Origin: Alteromonas sp. V450
GTDB lineage: Bacteria; Pseudomonadota; Gammaproteobacteria; Enterobacterales; Alteromonadaceae
DNA length: 64,000 bases
NCBI RefSeq assembly: GCF_001885075.1
Contig: NZ_MODU01000004.1
Span: forward strand, 3,968,001 to 4,032,000
Direction: 5' to 3'
Shown one piece after another: positions 26,886 through 35,924 of the stretch. The notes under the pieces were generated by a model that did no database searches, was not told the DNA's origin, and saw only the letters and a program-made list of their open reading frames with translations. How positions within the stretch are numbered: the first letter of the stretch is position 1; each line of letters opens with the position of its first letter. Both the position numbers and the translations under genes were made by a program.

Positions 26886-28506
26886 GCCAATGACAGCGCA
26901 CAAAAACAACAAGACGTTGTACCTTTTCATCACTGCTCAGACCGTAGTGGTAGGCTCGTTTCTTTTCGTTTTACTGGCATCGTTATTGCGGTTGAACGAT
27001 ACGCGCCTAGTTCTCGATGAAATATCATCCTCTTCTATTCCCGCGCTTTCGCAGGCCACGTCGATAACCAGAGATGTACAGCATCTTATCTCTTTGACGT
27101 CTCGTCTTACCACCTCGGAAAATAACGCCTCTCGTCTTATTATTAAAAATCGCATTGACGATACGATAAAAGGGTTAGACACCACAAAACTGAAGTTAGA
27201 TCAGGGCGGGCGCTATCTCGCCACGCAGTTGAGTGTTCTGATGCTCGAGATTGAAGAGCTTAACGAACTTGTAGAGTTGCGCATAAACACTGAAAAAGAG
27301 GTAAATACAAACCAAGCACTTCTTTTCGCTTATTTTAACGACTTTTTTGCACATACGGTTTTTAAGGGGGAAAACGCCAAGTACGCACAATTAACCGTAC
27401 CATTACTTTTGCAAATAGCCCAAATTAATCAACAGGTAAAATTGTTCAGGTTGAGACAGCTAGAAAGTAGCATCGAAAGAAATATAGCCTTGCTAAAAAC
27501 GCAGCCATTTTTCGACGACAACCATCGTCAATTCATAACGACAATGCGTGAAATTGTGCTTGGAAGCGATGGAATGGTTGAAAAACAAGCCAGCGCCATG
27601 CGTATTCGCGGGCGTTCAATAGGGAGAGGGAGTTTTGTAGAGAATTTGGCTGAGGATATAGCCTCAAGTATCGAGTTTAAAGCAACGTTAGTGACCGAAG
27701 AAACCTATGACCATGCTATAACGGCTAATAGACATGTTACCAATCAGGTTTGGTTGTCGCTGGGGCTTTCGATTATCGCGTTATTTGTTTGTTGTGCCAT
27801 CATTTGGTTTATTTACAAAAAGATAATTCTCAGATTAATCACACTGACAACGCTGGTAGAGAGAGGGAGCCACAAGCTAGATACCTTTAAAGGGCAGGAT
27901 GAAATTTCACGGCTTGCAAGCACGTTTGCAATGTACATGGAAAAAGTAGAGGCGCAAGAAAAGAGATTGATTCAGTTATCGTTGAGTGATCCGCTTACGG
28001 GTATACCTAATCGTCGAGCGTTTGAACGAGAAGCTGAAAAAGGAATAGCGCTGGCAAAAAGGCAAACTTGGCCGCTGACATTGGTTTTGCTCGATGTTGA
28101 TAATTTTAAACTGTACAACGATTACTACGGACACACTCAAGGAGACTCATGTCTTAAATCAGTGGCTAAAAAACTTAAAAGCGTTGTATCGCGTGACACC
28201 GACTTTTGTGCGCGCTACGGGGGGGAAGAGTTTGTTGTATTGCTGCAAAATACCAATGCAGAAGGCGCTAAGGTTAAAGCTGAAGAGATCCGGCAAGCAA
28301 TAGAATCACTCGGCCTCGCGCACAGTAAAAGTGATGTCTCGCCTTTCGTCACTGCCAGCTTAGGCGCCGCAACATTCTTTTTGGAGCATTATGATAATGT
28401 GTCGCTCAGTAGTTTGTTGGATTGCGCAGATGAAGCGCTCTATCACGCCAAACGTTCGGGAAGAAATCGCTGCAGTTATTCAGTTTCATCAATACCGAAA
28501 GCCTGA
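26872..28506 (+). CDS. Membrane-bound GGDEF diguanylate cyclase
   Basis: This is a 544-aa protein. Transmembrane helices at about 18-40 and 300-322 bracket a periplasmic, mostly helical sensor region (about 41-299). A short HAMP-like linker with coiled coil (about 325-370) leads to the GGDEF domain (about 380-540). The active site is GGEEF, and RDTD five residues before it is a product-inhibition I-site. So c-di-GMP synthesis with feedback control is expected. No EAL domain is present. Its start overlaps the pseudo-UshA gene, which suggests that the two periplasmic domains work together. Confidence 0.92.
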   Translation: MSQSEPMTAHKNNKTLYLFITAQTVVVGSFLFVLLASLLRLNDTRLVLDEISSSSIPALSQATSITRDVQHLISLTSRLTTSENNASRLIIKNRIDDTIKGLDTTKLKLDQGGRYLATQLSVLMLEIEELNELVELRINTEKEVNTNQALLFAYFNDFFAHTVFKGENAKYAQLTVPLLLQIAQINQQVKLFRLRQLESSIERNIALLKTQPFFDDNHRQFITTMREIVLGSDGMVEKQASAMRIRGRSIGRGSFVENLAEDIASSIEFKATLVTEETYDHAITANRHVTNQVWLSLGLSIIALFVCCAIIWFIYKKIILRLITLTTLVERGSHKLDTFKGQDEISRLASTFAMYMEKVEAQEKRLIQLSLSDPLTGIPNRRAFEREAEKGIALAKRQTWPLTLVLLDVDNFKLYNDYYGHTQGDSCLKSVAKKLKSVVSRDTDFCARYGGEEFVVLLQNTNAEGAKVKAEEIRQAIESLGLAHSKSDVSPFVTASLGAATFFLEHYDNVSLSSLLDCADEALYHAKRSGRNRCSYSVSSIPKA

Positions 28507-28644
28507 TCCGCGGCATTAATCAACGCGACGACTTTCTGATTTAACTAATATTTTTTGAAACCTCTGCTATCTTTATTCTCAAAAGTAAAAAAGTATTCTA
28601 TACGCGAAGGTTATTTGCTCAAGCGGTTGCATCAGGAGTGCAAG

Positions 28645-29961
28645 ATGTTTTTCAAAGATAAAGAAATGATTGCTGAAAACGAAAGGTTAAAAAAAGAGTT
28701 AGCCGCTTATCAGACAGTTCAAGAAGAGCTGAGAGAAGAGATGCTGTTCTTTGAACTGGCAGCCGATGGACGTATCCGCGGTTTGAACGACCTGTGCTCC
28801 CAAGCGTTAGGTTATAAAGAAAACGATGTAAATGGTAAAACGTTAGATAGCTTAATGCCGCCAAGTGCACTAAAAAAGTCTGACGTACAAGACATGTTGG
28901 GAGCAATAAAAACCCATCGTCATTGGCACGGCGCTGTAAGCTTTTTAAATGCAAAAGGCGAAGAAGTATGGGTACGTGGTATTTTGCAGCCTGTAGATGA
29001 CACTTTTGGCAACGTTAATTACATTTCTTTTTACATGGCAGAACAAACAAGGAACATAACCTACAGCAATGAATTAAGGGATATGATTTCTGCCCTGCAT
29101 CGCTCTTCTGCCGTAATCGAATTTAATTTGGATGGTACTATCATTAAAGCCAATGATAATTTCCTTAAAGGCATGGGTTATTCGCAAGAGCAAATTGTGG
29201 GTAAACATCACCGTATATTCTGTACCAGTGAAGAAGCGAACTCTGAAAAATATCAACAGTTTTGGCGTGACCTAGCGCAAGGTAAACTTGAATCAGGTCG
29301 GTTTAAGCGAGTAGATAGCCGCGGCAATGATGTGTGGTTAGAAGCTTCTTACAATCCCATCCGCAATGAAGACGGCGTACTTTACAAGGTAGTAAAATTT
29401 GCAACGGTTATTACCGAGCAAATGGAGAGAGAGTTTGCTATTTCTGAAGCGGCGAATGTTGCGTTTAACATTTCGCAAGAAACCGGTGAACAAGCCAGAA
29501 AGGGAAACGAGGTGCTTGACGCTACCGTAAACGCAATGAACGAACTCACCACTCAAATGGGTAACGCGAGTGCAGGTATCAAGGACCTTGATGAGCAGTC
29601 GCAGAAAGTAGCAGACTTGGTGAAAAGCATCAGTGGAATAGCCGACCAGACTAATTTGCTTGCCTTAAATGCAGCAATAGAAGCAGCGCGTGCAGGTGAT
29701 CAAGGTCGAGGTTTCGCGGTCGTTGCTGATGAAGTACGCCAACTTGCGTCGAGAACGAGTAGTGCAACTGAAGAAATTGTTAACGTGGTAGTAGAAAACA
29801 GAAAGCTAACTGAGAATGCAGTGCAACTTATTGAAGCAGGGCAAGAAAAAGCCAGAGAAGCGCTAGAGTATTCGACTGAGTCCGGTAGGGCGATGAATGA
29901 AATTCAAAAAGGTGCAAACGAGGTAGTTAACGCCATTGGGCAGTTTACCAAACGGCTGTAA
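28645..29961 (+). CDS. PAS-PAS soluble methyl-accepting chemotaxis protein
   Basis: This is a 438-aa cytoplasmic chemoreceptor without membrane helices. A short coiled coil (about 5-28) precedes PAS 1 (about 30-145) and PAS 2 (about 150-265; [15 protein letters not shown]). A methyl-accepting signalling hairpin follows, with the near-invariant tip [25 protein letters not shown] sets the ATG at 28645; the longer reading from a TTG at 28555 has no ribosome site. The PAS domains could sense redox or a ligand such as FAD or haem; none can be chosen from sequence. It is the last gene before the terminator at 29987. Confidence 0.9.
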   Translation: MFFKDKEMIAENERLKKELAAYQTVQEELREEMLFFELAADGRIRGLNDLCSQALGYKENDVNGKTLDSLMPPSALKKSDVQDMLGAIKTHRHWHGAVSFLNAKGEEVWVRGILQPVDDTFGNVNYISFYMAEQTRNITYSNELRDMISALHRSSAVIEFNLDGTIIKANDNFLKGMGYSQEQIVGKHHRIFCTSEEANSEKYQQFWRDLAQGKLESGRFKRVDSRGNDVWLEASYNPIRNEDGVLYKVVKFATVITEQMEREFAISEAANVAFNISQETGEQARKGNEVLDATVNAMNELTTQMGNASAGIKDLDEQSQKVADLVKSISGIADQTNLLALNAAIEAARAGDQGRGFAVVADEVRQLASRTSSATEEIVNVVVENRKLTENAVQLIEAGQEKAREALEYSTESGRAMNEIQKGANEVVNAIGQFTKRL

Positions 29962-29986
29962 ATACCTAAATCGACGATATCTCGAA

Positions 29987-30027
29987 GGGGGCGCTACGCA
30001 CCACAGTTGAACAGCCCCCCCTTTTTT
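29987..30027 (+). terminator. Terminator ending the nirB-chemoreceptor unit
   Basis: GGGGGCGCT pairs with AGCCCCCCC (30013-30021) with one bulged C, followed by six T. Confidence 0.8.
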
Positions 30028-30046
30028 GGTGCACATTAAGACATGC
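30026..30046 (+). promoter_or_regulatory. NtrC-like half-site upstream of nrtA
   Basis: TTGGTGCA (30026-30033) carries the strong NtrC half-site and overlaps a second weak dyad, TGCACATTAAGACATGC (30030-30046). The half-site lies 78 bp upstream of the -24 GG, similar to the 65 bp seen at nirB. Confidence 0.4.
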
Positions 30047-30109
30047 TTAACATAACCATTTCTTTGCCGTAAAACGATAACCTTATGAATTAAAAGGTTT
30101 TTGTTTTTT

Positions 30110-30125
30110 TGGCACAAAGGGTGCT
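30110..30125 (+). promoter_or_regulatory. Sigma-54-like promoter of nrtA
   Basis: TGGCACAAAGGGTGCT has the diagnostic GG (30111-30112), exactly ten bases, then GC (30123-30124). The inferred start near 30136 gives a leader of about 310 nt. The remainder of 29962-30449 holds the preceding terminator and this promoter/leader; no small ORF looks real. Confidence 0.6.
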
Positions 30126-30348
30126 AACTACAATGTATAGTGGGCGCTCCTGCGTACCACTCACCCATTGCAAGACATATGAAATGGTGATGCTTGGAGA
30201 GCGTAAGGAAACACAAAAATCTCCAATTCTTCCAATAGGTGCATAATAATAAAAAATTGTGGTTTTATGAGCTATCGCTTTTTATAAACCTCCTTAAAGA
30301 TGAGGTATGTGAGTGGGATAAACCTACTTGCAACTAACAACTTGTGCG

Positions 30349-30373
30349 TTTGTAATTACTCCGATGTTACAAA
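30349..30373 (+). promoter_or_regulatory. RNA hairpin in the nrtA leader (candidate ANTAR target)
   Basis: TTTGTAA (30349-30355) pairs with TTACAAA (30367-30373). Its loop contains CTCCG, also found in the loop of the first nirB leader hairpin. A weaker stem, AGTGGG-ATAAA-CCTACT, lies upstream at 30312-30328, so a hairpin pair precedes the terminator here too. Confidence 0.5.
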
Positions 30374-30375
30374 CA

Positions 30376-30432
30376 CGGCAACGAAGCCCACTAGCGCAGA
30401 CACTTTGTGTCAACGCCAGTGGGTTTTTTTTT
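30376..30432 (+). terminator. Leader attenuator terminator before nrtA
   Basis: CCCACT (30387-30392) pairs with AGTGGG (30418-30423), with inner stems GCG/CGC and GACAC/GTGTC, followed by nine T. It ends 17 bp before the nrtA ATG. GGCAACGAAGCCC just before and within the 5' arm is identical to the motif in the nirB leader. Confidence 0.87.
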
Positions 30433-30449
30433 GGCTACGAGGAACACGT

Positions 30450-31859
30450 ATGACTGGATTAAAAAGAACATCAATATTAAAACGCCTACAGGTGGTGAGT
30501 AAGAGTGTGTGTGCGGCGTTAGTGGTTTCGGTTGCAACGTTTTCAACGTCGGCAATGGCACAACAACAAACCGTTGGCTGGCCTGAAAAAGAAGAATTAA
30601 AGTTTGGTTTTATAAAACTGACAGATATGGCGCCGCTTGCTGTAGCGTACGAAAAAGGTTTTTTCGAAGACGAAGGGTTATACGTCACATTAGAAGCGCA
30701 AGCTAACTGGAAAGTGCTGCTAGACAGGGTTATTGATGGTCAGCTAGATGGTGCTCACATGCTTGCAGGTCAACCACTTGGCGCGACAATTGGCTTTGGT
30801 ACGGAATCTCATGTAGTTACCGCGTTTAGTATGGATCTAAATGGTAATGGCATTACAGTCTCGAACGAAATTTGGGACAAAATGAAGGCGCACATTCCAC
30901 AAGAAAATGGCAAGCCTGTGCATCCCATTAAGGCTGATTACCTAAAGCCGGTTGTTGATGAATACCGCAACGCCGGGAAACCTTTCAATATGGGCATGGT
31001 ATTTCCTGTATCTACTCACAACTACGAGCTGCGCTATTGGCTAGCAGCAGGTGGCATTCACCCAGGGTACTACGCGCCTCACAAGGGGGATACTGCAGGT
31101 CAAATCGATGCACAAGCACTATTGTCTGTAACGCCACCACCACAAATGCCAGCGACCATGGAAGCGGGCACTATTTATGGCTATTGCGTAGGTGAGCCAT
31201 GGAACCAGCAAGCGGTATTTAAAGGTATTGGTGTACCTGTGATCACCGATTATGAAATCTGGAAAAACAACCCAGAAAAAGTATTTGGCGTAAGCCAAGG
31301 CTGGGCTGAAAAGTACCCTAATACTCACATTCGTGTGGTTAAAGCATTAATTCGTGCAGCAATGTGGCTGGATGAAAATGACAATGCTAACCGCCCTGAA
31401 GCAGTAAAAATTCTTGCCAAGAGCAACTACGTTGGCGCAGACGAAGATGTACTGGCTAACAGCATGACAGGGACTTTTGAGTACGAAAAAGGCGACAAGC
31501 GTGAAGTACCAGATTTCAACGTATTCTTCCGCTACAACGCCACTTACCCGTATTACAGTGATGCAATTTGGTACCTTACTCAAATGCGTCGTTGGGGCCA
31601 AATTTCTGAAGCTAAATCTGACGATTGGTACAAGGAAACCGCGAAAAAAGTATACAAGCCAGAGGTTTATGCTCAGGCGGCAAAAGCGCTAATAGCAGAG
31701 GGTAAAGCAAAAGCATCTGATTTCCCTGAGTTTGGAACGGAAACGGGTTATAAACCTCCTCAGAGTGAATTTATTGACGGTGTGACGTTTGATGGAAGCA
31801 AACCGAACGCTTACTTAGAGCAGTTCGACATTGGTCTTAAAGGCGACACTGTACTGTAA
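30450..31859 (+). CDS. nrtA: Nitrate ABC transporter substrate-binding protein
   Basis: This is a 469-aa periplasmic nitrate-binding protein of the NrtA/NasF/CmpA family. A signal peptide of about 37 residues ends at SAMA. The mature protein begins with the family-typical [20 protein letters not shown], then [19 protein letters not shown], and later [12 protein letters not shown], which lines the anion pocket. The start at 30450 follows CGAGGA. The longer frame from 30300 would read through the attenuator terminator. It heads the nrtABC-porin unit. A GC-rich hairpin after it probably raises its level over the membrane parts. Confidence 0.94.
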   Translation: MTGLKRTSILKRLQVVSKSVCAALVVSVATFSTSAMAQQQTVGWPEKEELKFGFIKLTDMAPLAVAYEKGFFEDEGLYVTLEAQANWKVLLDRVIDGQLDGAHMLAGQPLGATIGFGTESHVVTAFSMDLNGNGITVSNEIWDKMKAHIPQENGKPVHPIKADYLKPVVDEYRNAGKPFNMGMVFPVSTHNYELRYWLAAGGIHPGYYAPHKGDTAGQIDAQALLSVTPPPQMPATMEAGTIYGYCVGEPWNQQAVFKGIGVPVITDYEIWKNNPEKVFGVSQGWAEKYPNTHIRVVKALIRAAMWLDENDNANRPEAVKILAKSNYVGADEDVLANSMTGTFEYEKGDKREVPDFNVFFRYNATYPYYSDAIWYLTQMRRWGQISEAKSDDWYKETAKKVYKPEVYAQAAKALIAEGKAKASDFPEFGTETGYKPPQSEFIDGVTFDGSKPNAYLEQFDIGLKGDTVL

Positions 31860-31874
31860 GTGTCTTGTAGAACA

Positions 31875-31904
31875 GCCCCGCCGTTGCCTTTGTGAAGGCG
31901 GGGC
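31875..31904 (+). promoter_or_regulatory. Intercistronic GC-rich hairpin between nrtA and nrtB
   Basis: GCCCCGCC pairs with GGCGGGGC across a 14-nt loop, 16 bp after the nrtA stop, without a T run. Such elements after binding-protein genes commonly stabilise the upstream message or partly reduce read-through. Confidence 0.6.
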
Positions 31905-31948
31905 ACTTACACAGCGCATTAGCGCATACAAAGAGTCAGGAGCAAGCA

Positions 31949-32944
31949 ATGAGCAAGATGACAACCATTCTTCGCCTTCCATCATCGCCGTCAAACGCCA
32001 ACTCTGTGTTGAGCCGTTTATATCAATCCATGCCTGCGTTGCTGTTGCCCGTTATCGGCTTGCTAATGTTCTTGGCCATTTGGAATGGCGTTGCAAAGAG
32101 TATCGACACGTCGTTAGGGCAGTTTCCAGGGCCTGCACAGGTTTTTGAGCAAGCAGGTGCCTTATTGGATGAGCACGTTGCTCAGCGTGAGAAAGCGGAC
32201 GCTTTCTATCAACGTCAAGAAGAAAGAAATGCAGCGCGTGTAGCGCAAGACCCTACATACCAGCCTAAAATTAGAGAGTTTACAGGGGCGCCTACTTTCT
32301 TCGACCAAATATGGACAAGCCTCTACACTGTCATGGTTGGCTTTTTTATCGCGTCAGTAGTGGCAGTGCCTGTGGGTATTTTATGTGGTTTAAGCAAATC
32401 GGCATACACAGCGATAAACCCGCTTATTCAGTTATTTAAGCCAGTTTCACCGCTAGCATGGTTGCCGTTAGTTACTATGGTGGTTAGTGCGCTTTATGTC
32501 AGTGACGACCCAGCTTTTTCTAAGTCCTTTGTAACGTCTGCCTTTACCGTTTCACTTTGCTGCTTGTGGCCAACGCTAATAAATACCGCGGTGGGCGTAT
32601 CAAACATTGAAAAAGACCTCATCAATGTGAGTAAAGTGCTGCGTCTTACCCCTTTTGCACACCTGACCAAGATAGTACTGCCGTCTTCTATTCCCATGAT
32701 TTTTACCGGACTTAGATTGTCCCTTGGTATTGGCTGGATGGTACTCATCGCTGCCGAAATGCTTGCTCAAAACCCTGGTTTAGGAAAATTTGTATGGGAC
32801 GAATTTCAAAACGGAAGTTCAGAGTCATTAGCCAGGATCATGGTTGCAGTGCTTACTATTGGGGCAATTGGTTTTGTTCTTGACCGCTTAATGCTATCAA
32901 TTCAGCGCGCGGTTAGCTGGGATAAGTCGAGCGTATTACGCTAA
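31949..32944 (+). CDS. nrtB: Nitrate ABC transporter permease
   Basis: This is a 331-aa inner-membrane permease. A first helix lies at about 28-46, followed by a charged loop (about 60-115). The permease domain (about 125-325) carries the coupling element EMLAQNPGLGKFVWDEFQNG, typical of nitrate/sulfonate/taurine permeases. ATG 31949 is chosen because AGGAG precedes it; the in-frame reading from 31892 adds 19 residues with no ribosome site. It lies between nrtA and the ATPase gene. Confidence 0.92.
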   Translation: MSKMTTILRLPSSPSNANSVLSRLYQSMPALLLPVIGLLMFLAIWNGVAKSIDTSLGQFPGPAQVFEQAGALLDEHVAQREKADAFYQRQEERNAARVAQDPTYQPKIREFTGAPTFFDQIWTSLYTVMVGFFIASVVAVPVGILCGLSKSAYTAINPLIQLFKPVSPLAWLPLVTMVVSALYVSDDPAFSKSFVTSAFTVSLCCLWPTLINTAVGVSNIEKDLINVSKVLRLTPFAHLTKIVLPSSIPMIFTGLRLSLGIGWMVLIAAEMLAQNPGLGKFVWDEFQNGSSESLARIMVAVLTIGAIGFVLDRLMLSIQRAVSWDKSSVLR

Positions 32945-32960
32945 TTTTGAGGAGAAATTT

Positions 32961-33836
32961 ATGCACACTAAACACTTAGAGTTAGAGCAGGTAGGTATCG
33001 ACTTCCCAACACCGAAAGGGCCATTTACTGCGCTTCAAGATGTAAATCTTAAAATTAGCAAAGGTGAATTTGTATCACTAATTGGTCACTCGGGTTGCGG
33101 TAAATCGACGGTTTTGAACATCATTGCCGGCTTGCACCAAGCAACTACAGGCGGTGTTATTTTAGATGGTGCTGAAGTAAAACAGCCTGGGCCAGAGCGC
33201 GCCGTAGTGTTTCAAAACCACTCTTTGCTGCCTTGGCTTACGGTATATAAAAATGTAGAGCTGGCCGTGAAATCGACCATGCGGGGCAAGAGTAAAAGCG
33301 AGATGCGTGACTGGATAATGCATAACTTAGAGCTTGTACACATGACCCACGCTCTCGACAAACTGCCTAGTGAAATTTCAGGTGGTATGAAGCAGCGAGT
33401 GGGCATTGCGCGCGCGCTGGCTATGGAACCTAAAGTACTATTGATGGACGAACCGTTCGGTGCACTAGACGCGTTAACGCGCGCTCACCTTCAAGACTCA
33501 CTAATGGAAATTCATGCTGATTTGGGTAATACCGTCATCATGATAACGCATGATGTGGATGAGGCCGTTTTACTATCTGATCGCATTGTTATGATGAACA
33601 ATGGTCCTGCAGCCACCATCGGCGAAATCTTGGATATTGAATTGCCGCGTCCACGAGACAGGTTGGCACTTGCAGACAATAAACAATACAACCACTACCG
33701 ACATGAGGTATTAACCTTCCTTTACGATAAGCAGAAAAAGGTTGAAACCGTTACTTCACGTACTAACAACGGAACATCAAAATCCAGCGGGGTGACATCT
33801 GAAAAAAAAGACGCTAAAAAATCAGATGCTGCCTAG
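32961..33836 (+). CDS. nrtC: Nitrate ABC transporter ATP-binding protein
   Basis: This is a 291-aa ATPase. Walker A is GHSGCGKST, Q-loop VFQNHSLLPWL, signature ISGGMKQR, Walker B VLLMDEPFGALDALT and switch His ITHDVDEA. It resembles NrtD/NasD. It lacks the extra substrate-binding-like C-terminal domain of cyanobacterial NrtC, so the gene symbol is approximate. The last 45 residues are Lys/Ser/Thr-rich. It starts 16 bp after nrtB behind GAGGAG. Confidence 0.9.
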   Translation: MHTKHLELEQVGIDFPTPKGPFTALQDVNLKISKGEFVSLIGHSGCGKSTVLNIIAGLHQATTGGVILDGAEVKQPGPERAVVFQNHSLLPWLTVYKNVELAVKSTMRGKSKSEMRDWIMHNLELVHMTHALDKLPSEISGGMKQRVGIARALAMEPKVLLMDEPFGALDALTRAHLQDSLMEIHADLGNTVIMITHDVDEAVLLSDRIVMMNNGPAATIGEILDIELPRPRDRLALADNKQYNHYRHEVLTFLYDKQKKVETVTSRTNNGTSKSSGVTSEKKDAKKSDAA

Positions 33837-33855
33837 CAATATCGACATCTGATAA

Positions 33856-33928
33856 GGGCGGTAGCTTCACCGCCCACAACCCATGAATTTTACTTACTAA
33901 CCGGCATTTTTATGCTGGCTGGGTAAGT
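33856..33928 (+). promoter_or_regulatory. Two hairpins between nrtC and the porin gene
   Basis: GGGCGGT/ACCGCCC (33856-33875) is followed by a longer interrupted stem, ACTTAC...GTAAGT with CCGGCAT/ATGCTGG (33892-33928). Neither has a T run. They may set the porin level relative to the transporter or act as a weak terminator. Confidence 0.5.
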
Positions 33929-33965
33929 GTTGACTGATAAAAATCAAAACCGATAGGGAACACGC

Positions 33966-35186
33966 ATGAACACGTTACAAAAATTAAGCATGAATGTGCT
34001 AGCGGCATCTGTTATGGCTGTGTTGGGCGGCAGCGCGATGGCTGTCGATATCCACGCTGCTCTTAGTGATTCAAAAGCATGGGCAGACTTGAACCTGCGT
34101 TACGAGTCTGTTGATCAAGACAATGCATTAGAAGATGCTAGCGCACTGACTTTACGCACGCGTTTAGGGTTTAGTTCGGGCAGCGTTAATGGATTTTCGT
34201 TTACTGCCGAGGTTGAAGATAGCCGCATTGTACTTGGGCAAGATGAGTTTACCGTAGGGCCTACGGGCTTTAATGTAGGTGAATACTCGGTGATTGCCGA
34301 CCCTGAAACAACGGAGGTTGACCAGGCTTTTATTCAATATAAAACGGATAAGTTCACTGCCAAAGTAGGTCGGCAAGTGATTACGCTAGACGATCACAGA
34401 TTTGTTGGCCACGTTGGCTGGAGACAAGACCGTCAGACCTTCGACGCCGTAAGTGCTAAATATGCGGCAACCGACAATCTAGCGCTTTTCTACAGCTATT
34501 TGTACAAGCGCAATCGTATCTTTGCAGAAGCTGCTGATCTTGATTCAAAAGACCACATCCTTCACGCAACCTACACATCTAAGATAGGTAAATTTGTGGC
34601 CTATGCTTATTTGTTAGAAGTTGATAATGATACTGACAACGCACTAGATACGTATGGTGTAAGCTACGATGGTAAAATGAAAGGCGATAACGTTAGTTGG
34701 GCTTACGGGGGGGAATTTGCAACTCAGTCGAGCGAAGCCGGTGCGGGTGAAACTGCCACCGACTTTGATGCGTCTTATCTTAATGCATATTTAGCTGCCA
34801 CATTCTCTGGCGTAACGGCTAAAGTGGATTACGAAATTTTAGGCTCAGACGATGGCATGTACGGATTTGCAACGCCCCTTGCTACTCTGCACAAATTTAA
34901 CGGTTGGACCGATCAGTTTTTGGGTACGCCTGCCCAGGGGTTGAAAGACCTTAAGTTTTCACTTTCTGGAGGCTTAGCGGGGGGGAAATGGCTATTGGCT
35001 TATCATGACTTTTCTGCAGACGATAGCAGCAATGGCGTTGACGATTTAGGTAGCGAGATTAACGTTCAATACACTAAGAAATTTGCTGGTAAGTATAATT
35101 TCGGTATCAAGTACGGCACCTATGATGCGGGCGATGTAAAAGTAGATGCTAACCGCTTTTGGATGTGGGTTGGTACCCGCTTTTAA
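33966..35186 (+). CDS. Alginate-export-family outer-membrane porin
   Basis: This is a 406-aa beta-barrel protein with a signal peptide of about 26 residues (SAMA-VD). Alternating amphipathic strands run throughout and it ends FWMWVGTRF, a typical outer-membrane C-terminus. Segments such as VDQAFIQYKTDKFTAKVGRQ resemble the alginate export/AlgE-like family. Following nrtABC directly, it most likely lets nitrate cross the outer membrane. The anion specificity is inferred from position only. Confidence 0.85.
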   Translation: MNTLQKLSMNVLAASVMAVLGGSAMAVDIHAALSDSKAWADLNLRYESVDQDNALEDASALTLRTRLGFSSGSVNGFSFTAEVEDSRIVLGQDEFTVGPTGFNVGEYSVIADPETTEVDQAFIQYKTDKFTAKVGRQVITLDDHRFVGHVGWRQDRQTFDAVSAKYAATDNLALFYSYLYKRNRIFAEAADLDSKDHILHATYTSKIGKFVAYAYLLEVDNDTDNALDTYGVSYDGKMKGDNVSWAYGGEFATQSSEAGAGETATDFDASYLNAYLAATFSGVTAKVDYEILGSDDGMYGFATPLATLHKFNGWTDQFLGTPAQGLKDLKFSLSGGLAGGKWLLAYHDFSADDSSNGVDDLGSEINVQYTKKFAGKYNFGIKYGTYDAGDVKVDANRFWMWVGTRF

Positions 35187-35242
35187 TCGCAGGGTGAATC
35201 GATTTTTATATACAACATAGCGAAATAGCTACATCAAGTTTG

Positions 35243-35279
35243 GGTTGGCTAAGTCATTATTGACTTAGCCAACCTTTTT
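35243..35279 (+). terminator. Porin terminator sharing its 3' arm with the convergent HD gene
   Basis: GGTTGGCTAAGTCA / TGACTTAGCCAACC form a perfect 14-bp stem with a TTAT loop, then five T. The 3' arm and loop are the last codons of the minus-strand gene (Gly-Trp-Leu-Ser-Gln-stop). Confidence 0.93.
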
Positions 35280-35847
35280 CAACGGCTATATCTAGCTGCT
35301 GCAATACGTAGTCCCACAGCGCTGGTGCGCAAGATTTTAGATGGGCATTACGCTTTTCAATCTTCTCTCTTGCAATTGAATGGCGTTTCCAGCTTCCCCC
35401 ATTGTCTTTCATGTTTTGAAAAACAGGTAGCACTCGGTCCATTGCTTTAGCAAACTCTGCATCGGCGGTTTCGGCCGCTTCAAACTCAAGCCATAACTCA
35501 AGCATTTCATTATCCAGTGGACTGGGCAACAAGCCAAAAATGCGCTTTGCGGCAGCAATCTCTTTCTCAGCTTGCGCGTCGTGATCACTTTGATGATTGA
35601 AAGCAAACATATCGCCAGCGTCAATTTCCACGATATCGTGAATAAGGATCATGCGAGTGACGCGGGTAATGTCGATAGGTTTAACCGCATATTCGCTCAG
35701 CATATTTGCCATCAGCGCAACATGCCAGCTGTGCTCAGCGGAGTTTTCTTGACGGTAATTGTCAGCAGGAAGAGTAATTTGTCGCTTCACTGCCTTTAAT
35801 TTATCAAGTTCACAAATAAACTCAGCTAAGTCACACACAGAATGCAT
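35257..35847 (-). CDS. HD-domain phosphohydrolase (YfbR-like)
   Basis: This 196-aa protein has the HD metal site: His39 in EHSWH, His70-Asp71 in IHDIVEID, and a later Asp in AMDRVLP. The relatives closest by motif are YfbR-type 5'-deoxynucleotidases and other small HD hydrolases acting on nucleotides. Glu74 next to the HD pair is shared with that group. It is cytoplasmic and monocistronic. Its last seven codons also encode one arm of the terminator of the convergent porin gene. Confidence 0.85.
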   Translation of the reverse strand: MHSVCDLAEFICELDKLKAVKRQITLPADNYRQENSAEHSWHVALMANMLSEYAVKPIDITRVTRMILIHDIVEIDAGDMFAFNHQSDHDAQAEKEIAAAKRIFGLLPSPLDNEMLELWLEFEAAETADAEFAKAMDRVLPVFQNMKDNGGSWKRHSIAREKIEKRNAHLKSCAPALWDYVLQQLDIAVEKGWLSQ

Positions 35848-35924
35848 TGAGCGTCTCCTTAGGTGTTATGGAATAGGACAAAAAAGGGCGCTTTCGCGCC
35901 CTTAGTAAGCTCGTAACGGCTTAA

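Noticed and set aside
28555-28644. Upstream extension of the PAS-PAS chemoreceptor from a TTG
   Set aside because: CAGGAG lies before the ATG at 28645; the extra 30 residues are basic and unlike the family.
30300-30449. N-terminal extension of nrtA by 50 residues
   Set aside because: It would be translated through the attenuator terminator and would bury the signal peptide.
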